A stretch of DNA of 64,000 nucleotides from Hymenobacter gummosus (GCF_003970915.1 NZ_RXOF01000005.1:369608-433607), one strand, 5' to 3'. Shown: positions 51,467 to 60,699, numbered from the stretch's first letter. The notes: generated by a model from the letters alone, not told the origin. A program made the numbers and translations.

Positions 51467-53553
51467 TACTGCGGGGCGTTAGTGGCCTGCAAAAGCCGGT
51501 TGAGCTGCTGCTGCAGCTGCGCAATCTGCTGCTGCTGCTCCTTCATGGCTTCGATGAGCACCGGCACAAACTTCTCGTACTGCACCATTTTCATGTCCTG
51601 ACCCTCCACGCGGTGCATCAGCTCCGGGAAGGCCTGCTCCACCTCCTGCGCCACCAGGCCCAGCTCCCGCTCCTTGCCGATGGCGGTATCTTTCCAGCGG
51701 AAGGAAATGCCGCGCAACTCGCTGAGCCGCTGCAGCGGGCTGGCAATGGGCTCGATGTCGGTTTTGAGGCGGATATCGGAAATATTGGTCCCGGTGCACC
51801 ACACCGCGTTGCCGTTGCCCACGCGGTAGATGCACACGTTGCCGTCGCCCTGCACGGCCAGCAGGGTGGTGCGGCTCATCAGGTGGGCGTTTCCGTTTTC
51901 GTTCAGTTCCACCGAAGTCTGGCTGGCGTAGTTGACCATGGAAAACGACTTGTGCCCGGCGCCCAGAAAGCCCACTTGGCCCTTCACGCTACCTGCCTGG
52001 GTCGTAAACGTCAGGATGGGCGTGTCGCCGCCGTTGTTGTCGGTATCGGCCTCGATGACCACCTCCATGGCGTGCTTCTGCCCGCTGAACCGCACCTGGG
52101 CCGCCTCGTGCTTGTTGCTGGTGATGTTGAGGGTTTTGTTGTCGCTCGTAATGTCGTAGCCGGTATCCTCGCCGCCGTGGCGCAGCTTCACGCCGGCCGC
52201 CACGCCGTCGACCGCCTGCACGGCCAGGTAGGTGGGCGTCTTGCTGGTTTCCGAGTCGCCAATCTGCACCTGCTCGGTGGGCTTGGTGGTACCGATACCT
52301 ACCGCGCCCGTGCCACTCACAAACAAGTCGGTGGTCCAGGTGCTGGGCGTACCGGGCAGCACGTCGGCGTTTACCCGCCCGATTTCAAAACTTTGCGCCT
52401 TGGTGCGCCAGATGCCGCCTTCGCGCCCGAAGTATTTCAGCAGACCCACCCGGCTGGCATTGCCCGCATCGGTAATAAAGCCCGAACTCTCCCCGTTGGT
52501 GTACACCACGCCGGCCACTTCCAGTTTCTGGCCCGGCGCCGTCGTACCAATGCCCACATTGGTGCCCGCGTACACCAGCGGCGACTTTTCCAGCTGCGTC
52601 GTGAGCTGCCCGTCCCAGTAGCCGGGCACGTTCTCGTAGCGCAGGTACACGTTGGTCAGCCCGGCCGGGTGCATGGTCAGGATCTTGTCCAACCGGATGT
52701 CGAGGTACTCGCCGGGCTTCAGCTCGGGCACCGGAATCGTCCAGTGCAGGCCCAGGGTCACGTCGCTGCCGGGCTGGCCGGCGCCCTTCCAGTTGTCGTG
52801 GCTGCCGTAGGCAACCTGGATGGCTTTTACCTGGTCGGCGGTGCCCAGGGCCCACTCCTCGGCCTTCTCGCCGGTATCGAACGAGAGGTAGAAGACGGCT
52901 TTGTCAGCGGGCTGGATGGTATCCGTCCTCGACACGTTGCTGACGCGCATGGTCAGCGGGTGTTTGGGGTCGTTCGGGGTGCCGGTATTGAGCACTTTGT
53001 CGTTGCCCACCACGCCCAGGTGCAGCGGAATGGTGGGCTTGCCCACGTGGGTGACGATGTTCAGGTGCGTCTCGCGGAAGCCGCTGATGACCACGCCCGC
53101 GCCGTGCACCTGCGCGTTGGCGTAGCGCAGCAGCACCCGGGTGCCGCGGCTGCCCAGGCGGCCGTCGGGCTCCACGTGCTGCAGCGTGAAGGTGAGCTTA
53201 TCGCCCTTGGCCAGCGTCTGGGCCGGCACGGTCAGGCGCAGGGCCACGGTGCCGTCGGTGTTTTTGGCCTGGCTGAAGGTGGCTTTGGTGCCATCCTTGA
53301 GCGTCAGGCTCGGGAGCGTGGCCTCGTTGAGCACGCCGGGCCGGAACACCAGCTCGAAGTGGTAGGGCCGGGCCGCATCCGGGGCCGGGGCCAGCAGGTC
53401 CAGCGACTCGCCGGCCGTATTGGTCAGCTCCAGCGTCAGGCTCTGGCCGCCGGGCGTGTCCAGGATGTAGAGCACGGCCAAGGACTGCTCGTTGCGGAGC
53501 GTGAAATCGAGGGGAAGGGTTTTGCGGGTCTGGAGCTGCAGCAGCGTACTCAT
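51466..53553 (-). CDS. Tail-fibre-like protein with S74 intramolecular chaperone domain
   Basis: The 695-residue protein has no signal peptide. Beta-rich N-terminal domains (about 1-340) lead to fibre-type repeats such as VYAGTNVGIGTTAPGQKLEV and GTGAVGIGTTKPTEQVQIG. The C-terminus (about 592-695) is an S74 endosialidase-type chaperone. Autocleavage is expected before Ser592 (SDIRLKTDI), with the helices LGLVAQEVEQAFPEL and a final coiled coil. This domain trimerises and releases phage tail spikes and fibres. Here it is joined to no phage structural gene. It is 86 bases downstream of the 1385-residue gene. Confidence 0.85.
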   Translation of the reverse strand: MSTLLQLQTRKTLPLDFTLRNEQSLAVLYILDTPGGQSLTLELTNTAGESLDLLAPAPDAARPYHFELVFRPGVLNEATLPSLTLKDGTKATFSQAKNTDGTVALRLTVPAQTLAKGDKLTFTLQHVEPDGRLGSRGTRVLLRYANAQVHGAGVVISGFRETHLNIVTHVGKPTIPLHLGVVGNDKVLNTGTPNDPKHPLTMRVSNVSRTDTIQPADKAVFYLSFDTGEKAEEWALGTADQVKAIQVAYGSHDNWKGAGQPGSDVTLGLHWTIPVPELKPGEYLDIRLDKILTMHPAGLTNVYLRYENVPGYWDGQLTTQLEKSPLVYAGTNVGIGTTAPGQKLEVAGVVYTNGESSGFITDAGNASRVGLLKYFGREGGIWRTKAQSFEIGRVNADVLPGTPSTWTTDLFVSGTGAVGIGTTKPTEQVQIGDSETSKTPTYLAVQAVDGVAAGVKLRHGGEDTGYDITSDNKTLNITSNKHEAAQVRFSGQKHAMEVVIEADTDNNGGDTPILTFTTQAGSVKGQVGFLGAGHKSFSMVNYASQTSVELNENGNAHLMSRTTLLAVQGDGNVCIYRVGNGNAVWCTGTNISDIRLKTDIEPIASPLQRLSELRGISFRWKDTAIGKERELGLVAQEVEQAFPELMHRVEGQDMKMVQYEKFVPVLIEAMKEQQQQIAQLQQQLNRLLQATNAPQ

Positions 53554-53639
53554 AAGAAGATGACGAAGATTAGGCGGTAGCAGCGCCAGGGGCCCGGCGC
53601 CGTAAGCGGGATGTGACAGGGGAAAAAGGGGCCGGCCGA

Positions 53640-56600
53640 TTAGCTGCCGGCGGGCTCGGGTGCGGGCGCCGGCTCGGGGCTGAGCCGCAGCCAGCCTTCC
53701 CGGATAACCTGGGGCGCCGCAAACGTGGCCGTGGTGCTCATGGGCTGCAGGCGCTGACCGTAGGCGTCGAATACCTGGTCGACGGACTCGGCTACGGCCG
53801 CCAGCGGGTCGGGCGCCACGATTTTAGGGCGCTGGTCCTTGGGCACGATGGCGGCCACGCCGGGGCGCTCGGGCAGGGGTTGCAGCCAGCCGGCGGCCAG
53901 CAAGGCGGCCCACAGCCCGGCCGGGTCGGGCAGCTTCTCGTCGAACACCGTGCGGCTGATGACGGCCTGGCGGGTCAGCTCGCGCCACTGGGCCGGGGCC
54001 GTCTGCTCCAGCCAGCTCCAGTTGAAGCCCGCCTCCGTGGGCAGGTTGATGCGGGTTTTGCCCGGGTCGCTGAGCAGCGGGGTCACCAGGAAGGTCACGG
54101 CGATGTTGCGCAGGGCGGGGCCGTACTGGCTGGCCGGAATGTCGATAACCTTGGTGGGCACGATGCCGGCGGTGGCGTGCAGCTTGCCGCGCGGGTCCAG
54201 CAGCAGGGTGTAGTTCTGGGCCTCGCCCTGGACCCGCACGCCCACGTTCAGCGGCTCGCCGCCCTCCTCGTACACCCGGATGCCGGGCGGCAGCGCGCTG
54301 GCCTCGGCCGGGCTGCTGGCCACCGGGCTGTAGAACACCGGCCCGAGCCGGCCGTCGAGGTCCTCGGGCCAGTAGCCCAGCAGGCCGTCGTTGAGCTGGC
54401 GGTGCTCCCCCAGCCGCACCGGAAACTCCACCAGCTCGAAGTTGTCGGTTTCGGCCGCGGCGCCCTGCAGGGCTTTGATGAACACGTTCCAGCCCTGGTG
54501 CCGGGCCGGGTGCCCCTGCAGCTGCAGGTCCAGCGCCACCCGCACCACCGCCACCGGGCGGCCCATCAGCAGGGCCAGGTCGGCGTGCTGGGCGAAGTTT
54601 TCGGGGGCAATGTTTTCCAGCCCGCTCTCCAGCGTGTCGATGAACTGCTGCAGAAACCGGCCGCCGCTGGTTTGCAGGCTGTCGGTCTGCTGGTTGTAGA
54701 GCGACTGGGCCACCGCCCGCAGGTGCGGATTATCGATGTGGTCGATGGTGACGGGGCTGGGGCTGCCGGGGGCGCTTTGCCAGGGCGCGTCGGGATTGGG
54801 CGTGAGGGCGCCCAGGGGCTGGCCATCGGCGTCGTAGAAGTTGAGGCTGCTGTCGAGGTAGTTGGGCAGCAGCCAGCCGCAGATGGGGTTGGTGTCGGGG
54901 TGGTAGTTGGTTTCCTCGGCCCCGTCGCGGGCCGAGAGCCAGCGCAGGTTAAGGCGGGCGGCCTGGCTCAGGCGGGGGCGCAGGGCCACGCGGTCGGGGT
55001 GCAGCGGGTCGCGCAGCGGCTCACTGGCCACCATGCCCTGGTCGAGGCCAGCCACGTCGAGCACCTGCCCGAAGTTGTCGACCAGGCGCAGGCCCAGCAG
55101 CTTCAGGTAGCCGGAGCGCAGGGGCATAAAGTCGTTGAGGGGCAGCGGGGCGCTGGTGCTGCGGCCGGCGCCGGCGGCCCGCACCTGGTCGGTGAAGTCC
55201 TGGTACTCGGCGAAGCCCAGCGGGTCGGCCACTTCCAGCTGCCGGGCCTGCTGGCGCATGAGCAGCGCCTCGTTGAAGCCGCCCAACGACTGCGCCAGGC
55301 ACTGCCACTGCCCGAGCTGCTGCTGGGCCCGCAGCAGGTTCAGCACCGCATCCGGCGGCGCGGCCGGCCCCGTTTGGCCCAGGTACCAGGCCGTGAGCTG
55401 GTCGTAGCTGGCGGTCCACCAGGCGTCGAGGGCCGCGCCCACGTTGGGGTCGTCGGCGGCGGGCAGGGCGGCCAGGCCGGGCACCAGCGGCTGCAGCCAG
55501 CTGCCGAAAGCGGCCAGGTGCTTTTCCAGGTAGCCGGGGCTGATGTCCGTGTCGGGCACCTTGGTGGCGGCGTAGAAGCGGGCCGGCAGGTCGGTTTTCA
55601 GCCAGCTGCTGAGGTAGGCGCGCACATCGGCGCCCAGCTTGAGGCCGGCCCCGGGCGTCAGAATCGACAGGCCGCGGTACACGGTGGCCACTTCGCCGTC
55701 GGCCGGGGCCTCGGGGGCGTCGGCGCGCAGGCTGAAATCCGTGGCCAGCTCGTCGAGGCGGTAGTTTTGGGTGATAAAGTCCGGGGAGTAGCTTTTGTCC
55801 TTGGTGGCGAGGTTGCCGGCCGCCACGTGCGGAAACAGCTCGGTTTCCCATTCCAGCAAAAATGGCTGCCAGGGGTTCTGCTGCCAGCGCGTGGCCTTCA
55901 GCTGCCCGGCCTGGTAGAAGCCAGCCGCCTGCGCCTGCGCTTGCAGCAGGCCCGGGGCGTCGAGCTGGGCGGGGTCGAAGCCGGGGCCGGCGGGCAGGCT
56001 CAGGCACTGCAGCGTGGCGCGCGGGTCGCGGCCTTCGACGGGGGCGCCGGAGTTGGCCGCGCCGGGGCGGGCCAGCAGCACCACCGGGTCGTTGGGGCGC
56101 CAGTAGCGCGGACCAGCCAGGGGCTTGAGGGCGTATTCCTTGTTGGTTTTGTCGATCTGCCCCTTCGTGTTGGCGTCGGCCACCAGCTGCGTTACCCGGT
56201 TGATCTGGGCGCTGAGCTGGGCGGCCAGGCTGTCGACGTCGCCGGGGCTAGGGGCAGCGCGCAGCAGGTGACCCCGCTCGTTGCGCTGCACCAGCAGGGT
56301 GCCCATCACGGCCCGCAGCCGCGTCATGGGCGCGAGGTACTCCTCCTCGATGTAGCGCCGGGCCTCGTCCACGTCCGGGTAGGCGTCCGGGCTGTCGTGG
56401 GGCGGGTAGGCGCAGAGCATGTACTTGGTCCAGTCGGCGAAGAGGTGGCGCTGCCAGGCGTCGAGGTCGAGGCCGGCTTTTTCGTAGCGGCGCTGCAGGG
56501 TGTTGAGCAGCTGCAGCTCGGCGGCGGCCAGGGCCTGCTCGGTCACCACTTCGTCGGGGCCGTCGGGCTGGGTGTTGTCGGTGGAGCGCACCACCACGGT

Positions 56601-57797
56601 CCAGTGCGTTTCGCCGGGCAGGGCGGCAAAGCCCTTTTCGTGGCGGGCCTCCTGGAATTTGGCACCGAGGTCGAGGCTGCGGTTGCTGAGCGTGGCCGTG
56701 AGCTGCACGGCTTCCAGCTGCTCCTCCAGCAGGCTTTTGTCGCCGGGCAGGTGGTCGGCCAGGAAAGCCGACAGCGCCTCGGTGCCGGTGTTGCCCACCG
56801 CTACTTTGTAGGGCACCACTTCCGTTTTGCGGCTCAGCTGCACCTCGATGCGGGCCGAAAACAGGCTCTGCGTGGGCAGCTGCACGTCGTCGACGCTGAA
56901 CGCGGCCTGCGTCTTGTCGTCGGGCAGCGCGCTGGTATCGAAGGCCAGCTCCCAACTGAACTCCCGCGCCAGGGCCGCCACGAGCTGCTCGTGGAAGGCG
57001 CGCGGGCTGAGGGGCGCGGCCAGCGGCTGGGCCACAAAATCGGCAATGAACGTGCTGAGGTAGTCGTGGGCGGGGCGGCCGTAGAAGCCCAGCACCTGGT
57101 AGCTCAGCTGCCCTGACTGGGCGGCCGGCTCGTCCACCTCGTGGTCGTAAAAGCCGAACACGGAGCTGCAGTGCGGGTAGAAGGCGGCAAACGTCGGCTC
57201 GCCGTAGCCGGTGGCGCCGGGCTGGGGCTCGTAGCCCACGGCGGTGAGGTAATCGAGCCGCTCGCCGTCGAGCGGGGCGTTGCGCTGCCACTGGCCGTCC
57301 AGCTCCCTGACCCGGCCCAGGAAGCGGAAGGGCTGGTCGGGGCTGCGCGGGTCGCCGCTGTAGAAGGGCACGTGGCAGCGCACCATGCCGTTATCGGGGC
57401 CCTCGCGGCTGAGCACGTCCCCCTCAATCAGCCAGCTTTTCTCCGGCTGGCCCTGGCGGTAGCGCGTCACCAGCCACCGGTCGGGGGCGGCGGGCATGGT
57501 GCGGGGCGGCAGCTGGCCGGCCTGCAGAGGCGGCGCGTCGGCGCGGGGGCTGAAGGTGCGGGTGAGCACGCCGGGCAGGTACCAGTGCAGGTGCAGGCCG
57601 GCGGGCAGCACCAGGTTGGGCTCCTGCAGGGGCGGCGTGAGCACCTGCTCGCCCAGGAAGGGCACGTCGGGGTTGTAGTCCTGCTGCCCGTCGGAGTAGG
57701 GCAGGCCGGTGTAGTCGGCCAGGCCTTCGCGCATGGGGGTCGGATGGGCCAGAAAAAGCGCCTCCAGCTGCACGGGCACCAGCAAAGCCTGTTTCAT
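53640..57797 (-). CDS. Giant leaderless protein of unknown function (1385 residues)
   Basis: The start at 57797 (MKQALLVPVQLEALFLAHPT) is followed by no signal peptide. Distinct blocks include NLVLPAGLHLHWYLPGVLTR with PDRWLVTRYR, a region near 470-510 (RRYIEEEYLAPMTRLRAVMG), a long helical part, and a C-terminal region with GPVFYSPVASSPAEAS. No membrane helix or catalytic motif is obvious. The trait shared with its neighbours is large size without a leader, which suggests a cytoplasmic or phage-like assembly product. I do not recognise a family. The 213-base gap upstream has an odd GGGTA-type repeat. Confidence 0.75.
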   Translation of the reverse strand: MKQALLVPVQLEALFLAHPTPMREGLADYTGLPYSDGQQDYNPDVPFLGEQVLTPPLQEPNLVLPAGLHLHWYLPGVLTRTFSPRADAPPLQAGQLPPRTMPAAPDRWLVTRYRQGQPEKSWLIEGDVLSREGPDNGMVRCHVPFYSGDPRSPDQPFRFLGRVRELDGQWQRNAPLDGERLDYLTAVGYEPQPGATGYGEPTFAAFYPHCSSVFGFYDHEVDEPAAQSGQLSYQVLGFYGRPAHDYLSTFIADFVAQPLAAPLSPRAFHEQLVAALAREFSWELAFDTSALPDDKTQAAFSVDDVQLPTQSLFSARIEVQLSRKTEVVPYKVAVGNTGTEALSAFLADHLPGDKSLLEEQLEAVQLTATLSNRSLDLGAKFQEARHEKGFAALPGETHWTVVVRSTDNTQPDGPDEVVTEQALAAAELQLLNTLQRRYEKAGLDLDAWQRHLFADWTKYMLCAYPPHDSPDAYPDVDEARRYIEEEYLAPMTRLRAVMGTLLVQRNERGHLLRAAPSPGDVDSLAAQLSAQINRVTQLVADANTKGQIDKTNKEYALKPLAGPRYWRPNDPVVLLARPGAANSGAPVEGRDPRATLQCLSLPAGPGFDPAQLDAPGLLQAQAQAAGFYQAGQLKATRWQQNPWQPFLLEWETELFPHVAAGNLATKDKSYSPDFITQNYRLDELATDFSLRADAPEAPADGEVATVYRGLSILTPGAGLKLGADVRAYLSSWLKTDLPARFYAATKVPDTDISPGYLEKHLAAFGSWLQPLVPGLAALPAADDPNVGAALDAWWTASYDQLTAWYLGQTGPAAPPDAVLNLLRAQQQLGQWQCLAQSLGGFNEALLMRQQARQLEVADPLGFAEYQDFTDQVRAAGAGRSTSAPLPLNDFMPLRSGYLKLLGLRLVDNFGQVLDVAGLDQGMVASEPLRDPLHPDRVALRPRLSQAARLNLRWLSARDGAEETNYHPDTNPICGWLLPNYLDSSLNFYDADGQPLGALTPNPDAPWQSAPGSPSPVTIDHIDNPHLRAVAQSLYNQQTDSLQTSGGRFLQQFIDTLESGLENIAPENFAQHADLALLMGRPVAVVRVALDLQLQGHPARHQGWNVFIKALQGAAAETDNFELVEFPVRLGEHRQLNDGLLGYWPEDLDGRLGPVFYSPVASSPAEASALPPGIRVYEEGGEPLNVGVRVQGEAQNYTLLLDPRGKLHATAGIVPTKVIDIPASQYGPALRNIAVTFLVTPLLSDPGKTRINLPTEAGFNWSWLEQTAPAQWRELTRQAVISRTVFDEKLPDPAGLWAALLAAGWLQPLPERPGVAAIVPKDQRPKIVAPDPLAAVAESVDQVFDAYGQRLQPMSTTATFAAPQVIREGWLRLSPEPAPAPEPAGS

Positions 57798-57819
57798 ACG
57801 GGGATAGTGGGGTGTTGTA

Positions 57820-58006
57820 AGGGTATGAGGGTAGGCGGGTGTGAGGGTAAGAGTTGTCAGGGAATAAGTCTGGCAGGGCTAGTTAAAGGGTACAGGTTTG
57901 CAGACGGGAGGAAGTAAGGGCGCTACTGCCCCACTCCTCCCCCCGTACCCTTTTACCTTTCTACCCAAAAGACTCCTACCCTCCTACCCCCATACCCTCA
58001 TACCCT
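57820..58006. repeat. GGGTA-rich inverted repeat in the giant-protein cluster
   Basis: AGGGTATGAGGGTA (57820-57833) is an exact reverse complement of 57993-58006. Around both arms GGGTA/TACCC units recur irregularly between the 1385-residue gene and the lysozyme gene. Confidence 0.7.
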
Positions 58007-58010
58007 AAAC

Positions 58011-58676
58011 TCAAGCCGTGAACTGCTCGTGGGTGCGGCCCATCCAGCTGGCCAGGTATTTCTGCATCCGCACGTCGGTGTTCAGGCCCAGGTGCTGGTG
58101 AAAAAACTGGTGCCATGGCGCCAGCGCCTGCGCTTCGGCGGCGGTGTAGGAGCCGGCGCGGTAGGCGTAGAAAGCCCGGCGCATGGCAATAAAGCGGCTG
58201 TAAAAGGCGCTCTGGTCGACCGCGTTGAGGGCGGCAATAGTGTGCGCGCCCACCTTGCCGTCGACCACCAGCTGGGCCCCGAACTCCGAAGCCAGCAGGT
58301 ACTGCAGCATCTTGGCGGGGCGGGCGGTGCCGGCATTCACGCCGTGGTCGGCCAGCTGGTCGGCAATGGCCTGGGTGTGCACCAGGTCGAGATTGAGCGG
58401 ATTCCAGTAGGCGGCTTTGTAGAAGGCTTCCACCGACTGGTTCAGGGCCGCGTCGGCTTCCAGGGCCCGGCTCACGGCGTGCCACTCGGTGTGGGGCACC
58501 GGGTGCGCGGCCGTTACGTGGTTGCGGATGCCGTCGACCACCGGCCAGCCGGCCCAGTGCGGATTGGAGGCCCGGGCAATGCCGCGGTAGGTTTCGCCGC
58601 CCGGGTCGAGCGGGTCGTGGCAGTAGCCGCCTTCGTTGGCCAGCAGCGTGGGATAGTAGTGGTTGAAGTCAGCCAT
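58011..58676 (-). CDS. GH108 (phage endolysin/ZliS-like) lysozyme family protein
   Basis: The 221-residue protein starts at 58676 (MADFNHYYPTLLANEGGY). The GH108 catalytic Glu is Glu15 in ANEGGY, and the family context DPLDPGGETYRGIA follows. C-terminal residues about 105-175 match the PG_binding_3 domain (VDGKVGAHTIAALNAV). There is no signal peptide, as in holin-dependent endolysins and secretion activators. It could remodel peptidoglycan for export of the large products downstream, or be a lysis enzyme. It is first in the minus-strand cluster. Confidence 0.88.
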   Translation of the reverse strand: MADFNHYYPTLLANEGGYCHDPLDPGGETYRGIARASNPHWAGWPVVDGIRNHVTAAHPVPHTEWHAVSRALEADAALNQSVEAFYKAAYWNPLNLDLVHTQAIADQLADHGVNAGTARPAKMLQYLLASEFGAQLVVDGKVGAHTIAALNAVDQSAFYSRFIAMRRAFYAYRAGSYTAAEAQALAPWHQFFHQHLGLNTDVRMQKYLASWMGRTHEQFTA

Positions 58677-59052
58677 AGTACGCGGGGAAAAAAATGGGAT
58701 AAGCAGGAAAAACAACGAAGCCCGGCCCGGGGCGAACCGGCGGGGTGAAACTGCCTCGATTCGGGCTTCCCGGGCCGGGAAATGTGGTGAAGCCCGGCCG
58801 GCTGGTATGTGAACGGCGCCGCTTGGTATGCCAACTTAAAGAATATTCAAGCCCATCGATACTCAGTCCCAAAATGGGATGAAAAACCGCGCTACGGACC
58901 TGCTACCTTAGTTGTTGGCGGGCAACATACCGGATTGCGACGTTGACTTACGGATTAGCCGGTTTCACTGCTTTTTGTCGGGTTTTGCCTCCCGACTCCT
59001 GTATGTTGCCCGCGTCATTGCTCTTATCCTCGCCGCCCGTTTCGGGATTGAT
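58677..59052. other. Divergent intergenic region with palindromes
   Basis: The region separates the lysozyme gene from the plus-strand membrane gene. It holds a palindrome pair CCCGGCCCGGG (58721-58731) and CCCGGGCCGGG (58769-58779), further AAGCCCGG units nearby, and a weak TACCTTAG at 58903. No additional gene is supported. Confidence 0.6.
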
Positions 59053-60699
59053 ATGCCCCCACGCTTTACCCGTTTTTATTTCCGTCTGATGTTCCTGGCG
59101 GCCGGGCTGCTCTTGCTGGCCGCCCCCGCCGCCCGGGCCCAGCACCCGGTCATTCAGCGCATCCACGACACGGCCGACGAAAGCCAGGACTCGGTGTTCA
59201 AGCTCGGCAGCACCATCACCCTCGAAGTCACCGGCCTGGGGCAGTGGATGGAGGCCGAGGAAGCCAACCTCGTCAAGCGCGGCTTCGACCCGCAGAAGGC
59301 CCACCAGAAGTCCCACAGCCTGGTGCTCTACATCGACGACGCGCCGCTCATCGGGCTGCCGCCCCTGGCCGTGTACGCCGACGAAACCGCCGCGCCCGAC
59401 TCCAGCATTGCCGCCGCTTCCGATTCCACGCTGGTCATTTCCTCCACCGGCGACGCGGCCACCGGCCCCGGCGACGACGACCCCATTGCCGTGCGCGACA
59501 AGGTCATCTTCAAGCTGGTGCGCACGCCCGACAACTACCGCTACTGGGACATCGTGTACGACTCGCCCTGGGACTACTCGCACCCGGGCAAAATCGGGCT
59601 GGGCTACGAGGACCGCGTGTTTACGGAGCTCTACCCCAACCACCCCAACAACGTGCGCCTGGAGCTGATTCAGCCCAGCTCGTTGTGGGTGGCCGGCATC
59701 GGTACGGGGCTGCTGGCGCTGGGCATTCTGCTGCTGGCCCACCGCTCCTGGATGCTGCGCGAGTGGGAAACCAAGCCCAGCGCCGCGGCCTACGAGCAGC
59801 TGGCGGCCAATGGCACGCTCACGCCGCCCTTCAGCCTGGCCAAAACCCAGCTGGCGTTCTGGACCTTCCTGATTATGAGCTGCTACCTGGTCATTTACTG
59901 CGTGACGGGCGAAATGACCAACATCAGCATGACCACCCTCTCGTTGCTGGGCATCAGCGCCGGCACCACCGGCATCAGCGGCCTGCTCGACGTGGGCGAC
60001 AAAGCCAAACTACAGGCCAATGAGCCGCTGCGCCCCAGCCGCGGCTTCCTCGCCGATCTGCTGTCCGACGAGCAGGGCGTGAGCATCAACCGCCTGCAGA
60101 AAGTGGTCATTACGCTGCTGCTGGGCTACTTTTTCGTGCGCACGGTGTACAAGACGGTGGCCCTGCCGGAGTGGGACAACAACGAAACCCTGCTGCTGGC
60201 CATCAGCAGCGCCACCTACCTGGGCCTGAAATGGCAGGGCCAGAAGCAGGACAACGCCGCCCTCGGCAGCGCGGGCCTGCCCAGCCAGTTCGCCGCCCCC
60301 GGCACGCCGATAATGCCGTCCGGCGCCGCGCCGGTTTATCCTGCGCCGACGGCGCCGGTTTACGGCGCACCAGCCGCGCCCGTTTACCCGCCGCCCGCTC
60401 CGGCCGCTCCTGGGTTTGGCACCGCGCCTCCGCCACCCATGCCCAGCCCGGCGGCTCCAGCCGCGCCCACGTTTGCCCCGCCGCCCGCGGCCCCGGTTTA
60501 CGCCGCCCCACCCGCCGCTGCCGGGGCCTACGCACCGCCAGCTTCGGCCCCGGCCGCCGCGCCGCCGCCCGTACCGGCCCAAACCTTACCGCCGATGCCG
60601 ACCATTGCCCCGCCGCCCCCGGCTCACCACGTCGTGTTCGATTTGCCCCCGCCCGACCCGGCTGGCTCCGACGCGCCGCTGCCGGCCGGTAAGGCCTGA
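59053..60699 (+). CDS. Multi-TM protein with proline-rich C-terminal tail
   Basis: The ATG at 59053 starts a signal peptide (RLMFLAAGLLLLAAPAARAQ), giving 548 residues. A soluble domain (about 30-210) is followed by membrane helices (IGTGLLALGILLLAH; LAFWTFLIMSCYLVIYCV; VVITLLLGYFFVRTVY). The segment LAKTQLAFWTFLI...TLSLLGISAGTTG matches a widespread pattern of small membrane proteins seen beside signalling or effector genes; I know it without a firm name. The last 130 residues are extremely Pro/Ala rich. It is divergent from the lysozyme gene and 33 bases upstream of the nested pair. Confidence 0.75.
   Translation: MPPRFTRFYFRLMFLAAGLLLLAAPAARAQHPVIQRIHDTADESQDSVFKLGSTITLEVTGLGQWMEAEEANLVKRGFDPQKAHQKSHSLVLYIDDAPLIGLPPLAVYADETAAPDSSIAAASDSTLVISSTGDAATGPGDDDPIAVRDKVIFKLVRTPDNYRYWDIVYDSPWDYSHPGKIGLGYEDRVFTELYPNHPNNVRLELIQPSSLWVAGIGTGLLALGILLLAHRSWMLREWETKPSAAAYEQLAANGTLTPPFSLAKTQLAFWTFLIMSCYLVIYCVTGEMTNISMTTLSLLGISAGTTGISGLLDVGDKAKLQANEPLRPSRGFLADLLSDEQGVSINRLQKVVITLLLGYFFVRTVYKTVALPEWDNNETLLLAISSATYLGLKWQGQKQDNAALGSAGLPSQFAAPGTPIMPSGAAPVYPAPTAPVYGAPAAPVYPPPAPAAPGFGTAPPPPMPSPAAPAAPTFAPPPAAPVYAAPPAAAGAYAPPASAPAAAPPPVPAQTLPPMPTIAPPPPAHHVVFDLPPPDPAGSDAPLPAGKA

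Noticed and set aside
53613-57116. An 1167-codon plus-strand ORF
   Set aside because: It is the reverse-strand shadow of the 1385-residue gene, which has better protein-like composition and operon context.
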